Below, piece by piece: positions 25,701-38,462 of a stretch of 64,000 nt of DNA (its first letter is position 1; each line of letters begins with the position of its first letter). Below the pieces are notes generated by a model. It was given only the letters and a program-made list of their open reading frames with translations. It was not told the origin of the DNA and did not search any database. A program made the translations under genes and the position numbers. Origin of the DNA: Megachile rotundata (taxonomy: Eukaryota > Arthropoda > Insecta > Hymenoptera > Megachilidae); assembly GCF_050947335.1 (NCBI RefSeq), contig NC_134983.1, forward strand, positions 2,170,001 to 2,234,000, written 5' to 3'.

Positions 25701-26194
25701 TTAAAGTAAAGAATTGTGTTTATAGTACTGTTTATAATAATTATGTAAGAACATAGTAATAATATTATGTGACTCTAATTCGTGTGTAAACTTCTGAAAA
25801 CTGTAAATCAATTGTTGTTACATATTTTTATACAGCAATAAATAGGACAGTTCGTTAACAATTCTTATTCTGTTGCAAACCAATTATTTTGTGTTAATGT
25901 GTTGTTCACTGCATATTTTTGTACATATGTTTTGCTACTTAAATAAACGATTTATAATTTGTAAATTAATGTTCTTAAGGACATAACGATGTACATCATC
26001 CAAGTAATCTGGTGATGATAGTGGACTCAATTTCATCCAAAAACCATTAAAAATATCCGCAAAACTAAACAAATTGCACGTGTGGTGAAATTGGGAAGGA
26101 TAGGGAAATGTGGTATTGAAGTAAATATTCCTGCAAATGATAAGTCTAACTCTTGTTTAAGTTAGAATGTTGACTGCACCAGTTGCGATAAATA

Positions 26195-26550
26195 TGCAGT
26201 CTGTCCCAGTTTTTTACCGCCAAACTTGACCAACATATTCCATACGTAAAAATAAGAAATCGATGCTATGTTAACATAGGGGTTTAAAATTCTTTATTAA
26301 AAAGTTATAATAAAAATACAAAATGACTTTAAACTTTGTTTTTCGATGCTGTATACAGTGTGCCCAGTTTTGTACGTAAAACTGTACCTGTATGTTTTAT
26401 AAGCAAAATTAATAAAAAAAATGATATGAATATGGTCTTCTAAATACTTTATTTAAAGATTATGAGGAATATACAAAATGATAGGCGATATTCTTCAATG
26501 CTACATACAAATAATTGTCGATTTTAATAATATTTTTAATAATTTTTAAC
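26195..26550. mobile_element. Fragment of the CCAGTTTT MITE family
   Basis: The terminal motif recurs in direct orientation at about 26195 (CAGTCTGTCCCAGTTTTTTA) and 26355 (CAGTGTGCCCAGTTTTGTAC). Each copy is followed by an ATAGGGGT... and ATACAAAATGA-like tract, as in 24566-25003. No closing inverted end is present, so this is a truncated copy. Confidence 0.5.
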
Positions 26551-26640
26551 GATGTTTTCAACAGCCTATGTTTATACAAAAATGTATAAATATTTTTTCT
26601 TATTTTATTTTTTCTTATTCATAAATAATTATTTATGAAT

Positions 26641-26684
26641 ATTAATGTATTCTATTCATAATTTTATGAATAGAATACATTAAT
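26641..26684. repeat. Perfect 21-bp inverted repeat (hairpin)
   Basis: 26641-26661 is the exact reverse complement of 26664-26684, with a 2-nt loop. Another short palindrome (ATAAATAATTATTTAT) sits directly upstream. Confidence 0.9.
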
Positions 26685-27359
26685 ACAGATTGACAATAAA
26701 AAGATGAGACACTGTAACATCTGTGTATATCACAGATAATAATTGGATTTTCAAACTTCACTTTTATCACTTACTGTTCAACTTGTGCCAAACCATTACC
26801 AGCGACGTTGAAGAATCGTCCACGAAAAATTTAATTTCCTTCGAAATTCTGTTATTATACTTTTGTATTTCTAAAATATCAATTTGCAGTTTGAAGCAAA
26901 ATCATTAGTCAAATTTATATTAGTATAATATGTTTGTTGCAAAAACGGTTCTTTATTTTGAAGTGTACACCATTCTTCCATTTTCCTGCATTATCTGTTA
27001 TAAATGCAAACATGAAACATGTGTTAATTCGGATGAAACTAATAATAAGATTTATATTTGTGATTTATGCTTAATAGTATAATTCAAAACAGCATTCGAT
27101 AACAGACTAGCGATTGTTAAATGCATCTCTTAATACTACATAAGAGAGATTGAACAGCTATATTTATACTTATTAAAAAGCTCGTACAAAGAGCTAATAC
27201 ACAAATTTTTCTATTTTTATTGTAAAAATGCTTTTTTCAACATATGTATGAACAAACATATTTATTTAATTTTATAACTCAAATTTTTAATGAAGTACGA
27301 AGTATTAAATAAAAGTACACGATAATGGGGTACTATAACTGTTTTATACAAAATATGGA

Positions 27360-27625
27360 TATTAGAAGTTTAGAAAAATGGAAATATAAAAATCTAAGCA
27401 CTTCAAAATATGTAAATATTAAACTTCGATCTTCAGACATTTGAAAATTACAAAACTTGGGAATTTACAAATTTAGAAATTTAAATGTAATTAAATTAAA
27501 AGATATAGGAATTTATGAATTTAATAATTTAGGAATTTAGAAATTTGAGAATCTAGAAATTGAGGAATTGAGAAATTTAAAAATACAGAGGTAATTAAAT
27601 TTAAAATTTGAAAATTCTCAGCTTT
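27360..27625. repeat. AGAAATTT-type degenerate simple repeat
   Basis: Imperfect short units such as AGGAATTTAGAAATTTGAG, the complementary orientation of the 1794-2135 class. Confidence 0.55.
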
Positions 27626-30114
27626 AAACGTCAGCTAGTAAACATATTTCTTCATAATTTTATAACAAATTTGTTTACTACAATATAAGGTGTTATATCA
27701 ACTTGTACCATAATTGGATATTATCCTATAATATAATTGAAAAATTAATAAATATTATAAAACACGACATATATCTGAAAAATATTAATAATATAGTAAA
27801 CGCTAAATAAAATTTTCCCTAATAAATATTTACATATACAAACGTTTCTTACCAGAAATGCTACCAATGGAAAAATCTGTCTTTACGAATACTAGCAATC
27901 TTTTCCTAGATATTGAAACTGATCCCACCCCTAATAATAAGTTTTTCCTTTGGTTTTTAGAGAAATCACGTTCGATTGAAGGTTAATTCAATGTGATTGC
28001 AATTTGATCGTTGGTTGCATAACTGACTTCTTACTTGAATCTCTTCTTTTTTTATTTCAAAAAAATATATAAAAACTGTGAGTAAATGCAGCTACTCGTA
28101 GAATTTTTCGTAAGTGCAATATGAAGCATGTAAACTTCCATAAAGAAAATGGCGATGTAAGGAAAGAAACTTCACAAGTTACATATAAACATTTACTTAT
28201 GAACATGTTATTTCGTCGTACAGATGGGCCTAAAAAACTAGCCATATAATAGATAAATTATAATATATACTAAGATTTCCTTAACAATTCGTGGAAATAT
28301 ACTTTAATAATGGCTTGTCGCTATCTTTTCAGATTTTGCCACAATTGATAACACATATAATTGATTATTTTCTTTCTAATTTAAATTTAAAAAAATGACT
28401 AATTTATCAAAGCGGGTTAATTAGTCCAACTTACAATATGAAATAACCTAATAGCGACATTGTTTATATCGCCATATTTTGTAGGAAAACAGAAGTATAT
28501 AATGTATATTATACATTAAATTATTGTTAAGTTTTTATTTCCATTTGTTAAACGCACATATATACAAAAACTAGATTTGATATAGTAAATAAACATATTT
28601 ACATTTTTATATACAAAGTTAAAATTCTACAATCAATTGATTAATTAATACTTATGATGAATAGGAAATTAATTATTAAAAGTAATAATTAATTTAGTCG
28701 CATGGTAGAATAAATCTTTAATCGTTGATTTAAAATATTAATCATGTGTATGTGTTCAAATTAAGAATATAAATAACAAAACACAAAATCAAGTTTTATT
28801 TTTATAATTCTAAAATATCGTGATGGCTAATGAAAACAATATCGTACCAAATATACTGTTTACTCACAATTGTTTAGTAAATGATATTGTATTTGAAAAC
28901 AGACTAGAAATTTAGATGGATGACAATCAAATAATCAGTATTCTATGTCAGAAGTTTACACATGTGCTAGTAAAATATTATTTTTAATCGATCCCGCTCT
29001 GAAATATTTGATAATGGAATTATTTACTCCACATCTGCATTTATTTATTTATATATTCATAAAATAAATTCGAGAAAAATTGGTTATAGCAAAATTTAAG
29101 CTCACAATTTTTTATTTAGAGCACAATTCGTTGTCTGTATAATTCGTCAAAACTATTCGAAAACTATTTTTTTCAACATAGGTAAAAAAGCTAATTTATT
29201 GGTTTAACATTCCCTGAAAATTAAATTCTCTAGTAATGATTTTTTATAAAAAAATATCAACGTCTGACCGTCATTTTGCAAGTCTTTCTTTGTCCGAATT
29301 CTAACAGTAAACAATACACTCAGAAAAACTATTGTAAAGTTAAAAATAATCTCAATTTTTCAACGACATTTGAGTCTTTTTTTAGAGGCAAGTAAAATAA
29401 ATTTTTGGTTAAAGTATTCGTTCCTGCTTTCCATAATTTGAAACCATCTTTTAGTCAGCTGATGAATTCCATTTCGACAAAATACTGTGGACGTGATGAA
29501 ATCATCGAGACTTTTTGTTTCTCATTTATCCAGCGAATACGCTGCATAACATTTAAATCTAAATTCATTATACTGCCTTTTTGTCTTTGAAGCGATACAT
29601 GATCCGTAATGATTTTTCACCGAAAATGTTATCTACGGTTAATTCTCCCCATTTCGATTTTCCTTTTCAGATCTTCCTCATCTGAAGAAATGAAAATATC
29701 CGATTATTATCATAGCATCTTGTTAAAATTTGTATTAAATGTATTTTCCTCTTTTCTGCTAAATTGTTAAAATTATTTCAGTCCTTTCAGTATCTAAATG
29801 TCAACACTAGCTAACTTAAAACAGGCGAAAAAAGCGATTCATTTTAAGATAAATTTTTTAAACAAAATTTGTGTAAAAATATTTAGATTACTCATTTGAA
29901 TGTTTAGTTTAAAGTAGAAATTTTTGTTCTTTCTTTATTAAAAAAAAATGACCGATAATTAAGTTGCAACTTGAAATTTTAGTCTATTATTATATTATAG
30001 AAACTGTACTCAATGTTACAAAAATTTAGATCTCGTCTCTAAAAAAACGTCAATGGAAAATAAAAGTAATTCTGTAAAAAAATGGCGCATTGCACAAAGA
30101 CTCTCGTTTTTCAT
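27626..30114. other. AT-rich intergenic DNA, nothing recognised
   Basis: Only short chance ORFs. No repeat ends or RNA genes identified. Confidence 0.55.
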
Positions 30115-30390
30115 CCATGAACGAATCTAGCCGAGGTACATCACATCGGTGAAGGTGCATACGTGAGCGAAATTGTGAACGGTCTAATAATAACCGAGCT
30201 CATACTTATATGGACGCTTGATTTTAATTCAAGCAAAAACGTCGGCCAGACCTCGTCCTTTTGGTGCGCGGGGTCAGTGATCATCATAATCGAAAAACGC
30301 GAGGAGCATCCGAAATCGGTCAAAATCGTCCGCGATCCGGTCGTATCGCACGCGAACTCCTTGATCTTGAGTTATTTACGTCGTTCATGG
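30115..30390. other. GC-rich island bounded by a 10-bp inverted repeat
   Basis: CCATGAACGA at 30115-30124 is exactly inverted at 30381-30390 (TCGTTCATGG). The ~255 bp between them is clearly GC-richer than its surroundings and is open on both strands: + codons about 30124-30393 ending LSYLRRSW, and minus 30141-30323 and beyond. Neither product matches a family I know. It could be a conserved non-coding element, a degraded coding exon or a small mobile element. I cannot assign a function. Confidence 0.4.
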
Positions 30391-31099
30391 TAACAGACGA
30401 TTCTACCACGCCAGTGAGACATCACGAGTCGGAATGAAATAGAAACTATTACCATGCACGTGATTTTCGGATAGGAATTTCGAAAATCTGTCATTAATTG
30501 TGTACCGTAGCACGTGTACAAAAATTACATTGGAACACGTGTCAAGTATTTGCAGGTTTTACCTGATCTTTAACTGCTTTTGATTTTATTATTATTTTAG
30601 ATTTTTGTCTGAAAGATGATGATGAAAATTCTGAGATATATTTCTTTAAGATAGATATCTGGAATAGAGCAAAGTAGTAGTGAGTGGATTAAATGATGGT
30701 CGCGCAAAAATATAAAAAATGAAATGATTATAATTGTCACGGACTATTTTATACTTTTGGAATTGACAAAGGACTGTTAAAAAATCCTCCCCCAAAGTTG
30801 ACCTTGACCCCCATTTTCAACGACACGTTCTTTTGTCTTTTCGTGTAGTGCTTGTCGTTAGAGCGACAAGTTAAAAATATGTTTACCATATGTCGTAAAA
30901 CAGTCATTATTCTAAACAATAGCATAAACGCTACTATTAGGAACGAATTGATGTTTAATTTCCAGACTTTTTATTCTCACAATGAAATAAACATCACGAA
31001 ATAAATGTTATGACATAATAGGGCAATGAAATTTGATCTCGAAAATGGGAATTGCGGTCAACTTTATACGAAATTTTTCAGTAAATCTTTTTTGCTTCA

Positions 31100-31790
31100 A
31101 GAGTGAAGAGTAAAACTTGAAAATTTTGGAATTTTGGAATTCAGGAATTTGAGAACATGCAAATTTAGGAATTTGAGAATTTGGAAATTTGGAAATTTAA
31201 GAATTCAGGGATTTGAAAATTTGGCAATTTGTGAAATTGTGAATTTGTGAATTTGTGAATACGTGAATTCGGCAGCACGTATGGTAAATACGGGAACTTC
31301 TAAATGGAAGTATAAGAATTTTGAAATATGGGATTTTGGGAATTTGGTCATTTGACAATTTAGGAATGTAGAATTTTGACAGTTTTGGGATTTGAAAATT
31401 TCGAATTTTATTACCGTAAGAATTTGGAAATTTGAAAATTTGAACATTTAGAAATTTCTGAATTTTAAAGTATAGTCATTTTGGAATATGGTATTTTGTA
31501 CATTTGAATATTCGAGAATTTAGCTACATAGAGTCGGGAAAAGTTTTGGATTCGGAAATTTAAAAATCCGGTAACGTAAGAATTTGAGGATTTGAAAATG
31601 TTTAAGAACATGTGAATTTGGTAATTTAAGTATGTAGAAGTTTGAGAATTTTAATATTTGACAATTTGGAAATGTAGCAACTTAATAATTGAAAGATTCA
31701 AAAATTTCCAAATTCAGAAATTTGGAAATTTGAAAATTTAAAAATGTATAATGTAATGTCGAAGTCTAGAAATTTGGGGATTTGGGGTTA
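31100..31790. repeat. GGAATTTG-type degenerate simple repeat, largest block
   Basis: About 690 bp of purine-rich imperfect units (AATTTGGAAATTTG, AATTTGTG and so on), the longest member of this class in the window. It yields spurious 80-codon frames that are repeat artefacts. Confidence 0.65.
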
Positions 31791-34574
31791 TAATAAGTAC
31801 TGACATGCATTACATTTTGTTTTTTGATCGTCACTTTTGCACAGAGCAGAAATTATTAATAAATTGATAATTGTAAATTACAGCATGATGTGTGTATTAA
31901 AATGTTTGTAGCATGTATATACATACATCATTGAGTTTATGAACGTATAAACAAATTCTATTCTCAATATATGACACGTACATTAACATATATTAAATAT
32001 TGTTTTAATCAGTTTGGTCAAAGTTTCAAATTGAAATTAGTATACCTTGATATTCGGCTTTAGTATTCAAAAATAAACTAATTTAGATCAGGTAAAAACC
32101 AGTTGCGTTAGTTAATATCTACGTACAGGGGGTACTATAAATCTCGATATCCTAAACAACTCATTACATTTATATTTTAAAAAAAAGGTTTGAATACAAA
32201 AGTTGTCAAAATAGAAATAGACACCTGAATTTGTTTTTGGAAATAGATAGTTGATGGCGATTATGCCATTGATATTATAATTCAATTTAACACTAAAATT
32301 ACTGAATCGATGAAATAATTGTTCTATAAGTTTCTCACTACAAGTTACAAAATGTGTTAAGGTAATGTTTTCAAAATTTGTATTGACTTTTATCGAGATT
32401 AAGAATTGATGTATATTAGTTTATATTAATTGTATATTAACATATAATAATTTATGTTTTAAGTTTATTTATTTTTCAATTCAATTTTTAATTTTAAATA
32501 AAATATGCATTTTACGCTGATATAAACTTTACTTACAATTTTTAAATGAAATCTGTTTTTGACTGTGTAAATCAGAAGAACCAACAGTTCGATGTTGAAA
32601 TTTGTGATAGAAAATAAAAAATTTTATGCGAATGCATTTTACAGAAAAATATTATATATAAAATTGTTGGATTTGAAAAACGTATATTTGCTAATGATTT
32701 TGATCTATCTATGAAAATCATTTTAAAGTCAACTGCAAATTTTCAAACGAGAATATTATTTTTGGCATCAATAATAGGTACAACGAAAAATTTTGCGTTG
32801 CAATACGTGGACATATTATAGAAATAAATCGATTATTATTATTATTTTTTTATTATTTTATTTGTCTTGATCATTTTTATTAATTTTTACTAATTTGCAT
32901 TCATCATTATTATTAAATCATAATTATTATTTTTAAAATTAGCACAATTATTAAGAATGCATTATATGACACTATAAGCATTAATCTCAGTAATGCTTTT
33001 CCAAAATTAATTTAAGAAAATTAATTTATGCCATGAGAGACCAATTAGTATTAACTTTGAACCTAAGATGTAACAATAGTTTGAAGATAAATTTGTTCCT
33101 TCTATTCACTGTTGTTGTCAAAAATAATTCTTTGAAAAGTCAGGTTAAAATTAATTGTTAATTCTTAATTGTCATTTGTTCAAGTTAATAATTAATATTT
33201 AACTCCTCAATGATTGCATTTGTGGATGTTTATGTATTTATGATATATCGAGGTTTGCAAGGTGTATCTAAATTATGTAATCTATGAAATCCACAGTCTA
33301 TGGAGTAAATAATTTATATTCACTTTCCAGACTTTGATATATGATAGATGCCAAAACATCCACAGGTTACTGGTGATTATTTAAATAAAAATTTTATAGA
33401 ATATTATACTTCAATCATTTTATTTACCCATTTTTAGTAAATGTACAATATTGTGTGTACGAGCTTACAAAATAAATACTATTGTAGCTCAAAATGTTAA
33501 GTCATTCGGGTAATTTTCAACTGAAAATTAAATTCTATTTACAAATTTAAAAAATAACAATTACACATTAAATTTAATTTTTATGTAGAAAAGATTTAAT
33601 GTACAAATAAAGAACGAGGCCAAATTTCTATGGGTTAACAAAACAAATTTCTTCTTTTAAACTTTAATTGGCCGTAACTGATTTGAAATTAAATGCTGAT
33701 TCTAAATGAAAGGAAGTTTCTACTTAAGAATTAAAAATTAATCGTTAACTGACAGAGCTCTTGATTGAAATTAACTTTATCATTAGTTTAACCACTTCGA
33801 ATTGAAAATCATTTAATGTGATATTTTAGTATTATTAACAATTATATTTATTACATTATAACATTCATTAATTGTTGAATTAATGACAAAATGATTAACA
33901 TTACTATCTTCCGTTGTAAAAACAAATATTTTACAAATATTGTGAAAAATCTTTAAACCTAATTTTCTCGAAAACAAAGTACTTATATTGAGAAATAATT
34001 TTTTACGACTTTTAAGGAGCCGTTACAATAATATGGTAAATATTCCGTTATATATTTTAAAAACTATAAATTGTTAAGCATTTCATGATAGAAAAAGTAA
34101 TAAACATTCAGACTTATATAATTCAGAACTACATATTGTAATGAATACTTAAATCTTTTTATTGAAGTTGCAAATTATTAATTTACAAAATTTTATCTAT
34201 AATGGGGTAACGACTTTACGAGTCTTAAAAAGCAATTAGAATAATTTCGCAAATATTTCTGTCACTGTGCGTTTATTAAAACTCTTCGAACATAAGTAAA
34301 GACACAGCAAATATTAAAAAGAAAACTATAAATTAGAATAGAAAACATTAAGGGGAAATTTGGAAACTGTTAAAAGTAAAAATTTATAAACTTCGACATT
34401 TTTTAATTTTCAAACTTAGAAAATGACATATTTTGAGATCATTCAATTTCAGAACCTAAAGTTTACAAATACGAAATATTATATTGCTATGAAAGGAATT
34501 GCAATACACGAAACAGCTACATACTATAGAATTGAATGTAAAATTGTAATATGAATTATTACGTGAATGAAAAT
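31791..34574. other. AT-rich intergenic DNA, nothing recognised
   Basis: No gene or element end seen. Confidence 0.55.
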
Positions 34575-34790
34575 TGCTACGTGCTATATCGCCACGCATT
34601 ATATTACTAACAATAAGTATACACTGCTACGCGTTATGTCACTACATATTGTATCGGTACGCGTTATATGTATTACGACGCATTGTAATGATACGCGTTT
34701 TATTACCACTCATTGCATTGACACGCGTTACATTACCTCACATTGCATTACCACGCGTTATATTACCACTCATTATTTTGTTATACATAG
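34575..34790. repeat. Degenerate ~20-bp minisatellite (ACGCGTTATAT type), part 1
   Basis: Tandem units of about 18-21 bp related to TACCACGCGTTATATT, for example near 34630, 34660, 34690, 34720 and 34750. Variants are CACGCGTTACATT and TACGCGTTTTATT. The two overlapping 80-codon frames here are translations of this repeat, not genes. Confidence 0.75.
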
Positions 34791-35164
34791 AATTTATTTT
34801 TGCACTTAATGTTATTATCTAAACTCACAGTTTGTCAAGCGGATAGGGACTTTTGGTTTATTTTATGCAGCATGTTCTTATAACTCGTTATAAGGTTATG
34901 ATTTATATTTTTTGTATTGTAGTAAAGAACCTTGAAACGCGTTCGTGTAACATTTCACTATACATCATTAGTCTTTGTTAGAAACCTGAATTGTACACAA
35001 TATTCAGAATATGTCTTTCACTATAAGCACGTAAAGAGAAGTAAATGCATGTCCATACGTATACATATGTATATAAATGAGATTGTAAAATCAATGAATA
35101 CGGTGAATTTCCATTACATTGCTGATTAAACGACTTTTCTTTTACGATAAGTTACACCGTCACG

Positions 35165-35307
35165 GAATAAATCGCTACAGATTGCATGCTCATATCGCTA
35201 CGTTTTATATTGCCACACGTTATATCACAATGTGTTATATTGCGCTGCGTTATATCATCACACATTAAATTCCCACACATTATATTGCTATATGGTACAT
35301 CACCACG
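35165..35307. repeat. Degenerate ~20-bp minisatellite, part 2
   Basis: Further units of the same type (GCCACACGTTATAT, GCTGCGTTATATCATC). It directly abuts the left end of the MITE at 35308, so the MITE probably inserted at or truncated the array. About 375 bp of ordinary AT-rich DNA separates it from part 1. Confidence 0.7.
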
Positions 35308-35794
35308 TGTGCAGACTGGTTTTTGTAAAATTGGTATTTAAACGTAAGTATTTTCAGTCTGCTGTGTAAATACTTAACGCTGTCAATATCGAACGCTTTG
35401 CACAATTACTTCTATTTAGTTAATATTAACTAGGACCTTAATTTTCCTTGTACATTTTGATTTTGATAGGAAATTGTTTAAAATGTCAACTACTCTGCCC
35501 TTTTCCCGAAAATGGGGTAGGAGCGTAACTTGAAGTTAAAAATACTTTGAAACTTTATTTCATGTGCAATGGGGCAAGGGTAGAATTATTAACAAATTTG
35601 CTATAAAATGCTTTTTACTGCATTATGCAAGTACTCTATACTGCAAACATGTATTCTTAGCTGAAATATAAAAGGGGATATAGTGAAACAAAACAAGGAA
35701 ACAAACATACTAAATGGAGAAATTTCGCTCATATTGAAATAAAAATAGCCTATATACGCACTTGCTCCGTTTACGAACTTACCACACTTTACCT
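35308..35794. mobile_element. AAGGTGAAGT MITE, copy 1 (left end missing)
   Basis: From GTGCAGACTGG to GAACTTACC it is almost identical to 59924-60400, with about four mismatches in the first 90 bases and none that I found afterwards. The left ~17-bp terminal repeat present in copy 2 is absent here and replaced by minisatellite sequence. The right end is slightly altered (ACACTTTACCTT). Confidence 0.85.
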
Positions 35795-36038
35795 TATATC
35801 ACTTCGTATACAATATGACTGACAAAACTCCCTTTGTAATTATATTACAGGTGTATCGCGACATAACAATGGTCTTATTCGCAGCTACACAATAACATGA
35901 TACATAGATCAAACAATGTTTCATATGAATCTTGCGAATAAGATATCTACATTTTATAAATGTTACTTTCAAAGCAGTATCAGAAGTAATTCTGCATACG
36001 TCATAGATCCAGTGGCAGTTAATGTGTCAAGGAATAAG

Positions 36039-36105
36039 TTAACACTAGATTGCCCAAGGAAGTCATTTTGACTGTTTTTTAATTTCAATTAAAAAAACAG
36101 TTATG
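36039..36105. mobile_element. piggyBac-like terminus at a TTAA site
   Basis: TTAA at 36039-36042 is followed by CACTAGATTGCCCAAGGAAG and TCATTTTGACTG. This is the same ATTGCCCAA...TCATTTTGACTG arrangement as the left end of the element at 36235, so two related left ends lie about 195 bp apart. Confidence 0.5.
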
Positions 36106-36234
36106 TATATAATGACACAATTTCTTGGAATTTTGTGACTTTTTGTACAACATATAAATGCGTTTATTAATAATTGTAGTTACTTTCCCCCTACTTCATT
36201 TCCGGTATATATATGTATATGTATATGTGTTATA

Positions 36235-37020
36235 CCTACATTGCCCAAAAGCAGTCATTTTGACTGCTTGGGAAATTTTAAATAATCAAATGACTCTCAT
36301 TATTGAATTGAGTAAATTTCTTAAATGTCTAGTTTGACTCTGTATTGAAATAACAGTTCTCATTTTTTTCGATTACCGTCACATGATAAATTGTCGATTT
36401 GGGCGTATACTTGATAAGTTGCAGTTGCTCAATAAGCTAAAGTAGTACTTATTATTCGAATCTTTATGCAGTGATACTTGTTCTAACAAGTTGTTTATTT
36501 TATTTCTTTTGCGCCCTAAATTCATGAAAGAAATGTCAAATAGGAGTGAGTTATTGGAGAAGCTAACGAACATAAGTGAAGAGTGCTCCGATATAGAATC
36601 AGATGCAACAAATTCTGAACTATCATCTGAAGATGAAGCGGATTATATTCAAAGTGAAACATCTGGTACTGAAGATAGCGATGAAGAGTCGATCACCAAT
36701 GATTAAAATGAAAGTGTCATCAATATGCCCAGAAAAAGGTGTAGGGTGCTAAGTAGTTCAGACTCTGATGAAGAAACTGAAAACACCTTTCAAGAGACCT
36801 AAACAGTTGCCGATGGTACTGTGTGGTCAAAATTTGACGAATGTGGTATTCCTGGAAGGTTACCATTTACTTGTATTTTGTATTGTTAATATTTACTAAT
36901 AACTTGTTATATAACTGTCAATAATATAAAAAATATTAAAAATTAATTTTAAACAAATTTCTTTACACATTAGTTATTCTTCACAATGCAGTCATTTTTA
37001 CTGCTTTTGGACAATATAGG
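36235..37020. mobile_element. Internally deleted piggyBac-like element
   Basis: Inverted ends: CCTACATTGCCCAAAAGCAG plus TCATTTTGACTGC at the left, and the near-complement ending CTTTTGGACAATATAGG at the right. They are flanked by TATA on both sides (36231-36234 and 37021-37024) instead of the canonical TTAA. Inside, the + strand encodes only a short acidic N-terminal portion of a piggyBac-like transposase, then AT-rich filler. The catalytic domain is gone. Confidence 0.68.
36524..36883 (+). pseudogene. piggyBac-like transposase, N-terminal remnant
   Basis: Open from an ATG at 36524 to a stop at 36704-36706, with an Asp/Glu/Ser-rich product (SSEDEADYIQSETSGTEDSD). After the stop the same frame continues as another acidic stretch (SSSDSDEETENTF), a second stop, and DGTVWSKFDECGIPGRLP. 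The last motif resembles the block where the catalytic core starts in PGBD-like transposases (acidic leader, then W and PGR-P). Everything after this block is missing. The family call rests on the acidic leader, this motif and the flanking inverted ends. Confidence 0.6.
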
Positions 37021-37784
37021 TATATACTAAGATTCAGTCTTTCTAGTCTTTAAGCATAAAAATATCGATATAATTTCATCGTTGAAAAAGAAATTAATTT
37101 TCGTCTATAATTGTATTACTGGTAATAATTTGTTAAAGTTTTGAAAATGTATAAAACTTTCCAAGGCGAATATGCAGCTTCCTTGTAAATAGCTGCTTCT
37201 TTCCGAATAAGATGCATTAACCGTTTCGAGGAGATCCAGCCGAAACATTTGAAATTTAAAGCACTTCAGAAATAAATTAAATGTCCTGTGCTCATATCTG
37301 ACAAGCATTTCATTCTAATTCTACGCTGAATCGTTACAAAGATGTAAAGTGGTGAAATATTACAAAATTTGTGTCATAAATCTTGTGAGGCCCGTTGGCA
37401 AAGAACTTTTGCTTATTCAGATGAAACATATTCAGACGGAACTTTTAAATTTCGTACAGACTAGTTCTTAGTGCTAATAGATATAATAACATTGTAAACT
37501 ACATTCTATAATTTCAATTGATTGATTTGTTGAAATTAATAAAATTAATAAACTTAATTAAGATATTTGAGAATTTTTATATACGCTTATTATTAAATGT
37601 TTTGGAGAAAAAAGGTACCACTTTATATAAGGTTTTTAATTTTGCGACGTTTCGATTGTACATTTTGAACTACTTGAAGCTTTATTATAATCATAATAAT
37701 GCTCATGAATTATTCGGATCATTTAAATTTCAAATCCATGTGTTACTGCTTTGACTACTCAATAGCAGTAACTAAATAGCAGTG

Positions 37785-38170
37785 GGAACATTCAAATATT
37801 CGTATTTAAATTTTTGAATAATTTATATGTTTGAATATTCGAATTATTCGTATTTTGAAATCTGTGTATTATTAGTATTCAAATAGTATTTGAATATTCG
37901 TCTGAGTTATTAAGATATTTGAATCTTAAATCTGAAGTCTGAAGTAGAAATATTCTGCATATTCCAATTCTCAAGAAGAAATATTTAAGTATTAAAATTT
38001 AAAATCTGAATTGTACTGGTATTTCAGTTGTACTTATGTAATCAAAATAATAAACTTATTTGAATCTTTTATCGTTTCTGTTAGAATTCGAATACCGAAT
38101 TATTCAAATTGCAAATTCTAATTTAAAACATTTAAATATTCAAATTGCAGATCTGTATTTCACTAATATT
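37785..38170. repeat. AATATTCAAAT-type degenerate simple repeat
   Basis: Imperfect units of TTTGAATATTC/ATTCAAAT, partly self-complementary. A further patch of similar character lies at about 38755-38850. Confidence 0.5.
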
Positions 38171-38395
38171 TAAAATTAGAATATGAGACTGTAAGGATGG
38201 CTTAAATAAAATTCCAAAAATCGATGTAAACATGTTTATTCAGGCAACCGTTAACGACTGACGACCGACTCTCGGTCGTGTAGGAAGCTTATAGAAACAG
38301 AAATCAAACGAACTATATTTTATAACACAAAAAGAATGAACTGAACTTAAAAACTTGTTTTAAATTAAATGAAATTGTCTACTGCACGGTACGTC

Positions 38396-38398
<3 letters not shown>

Positions 38399-38461
<63 letters not shown>
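38399..38461. repeat. (TC)31 microsatellite
   Basis: Uninterrupted TC dinucleotide run. The Arg-Glu and Ser-Leu repeat frames on either strand are artefacts of it. Confidence 0.98.
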
Positions 38462-38462
<1 letters not shown>

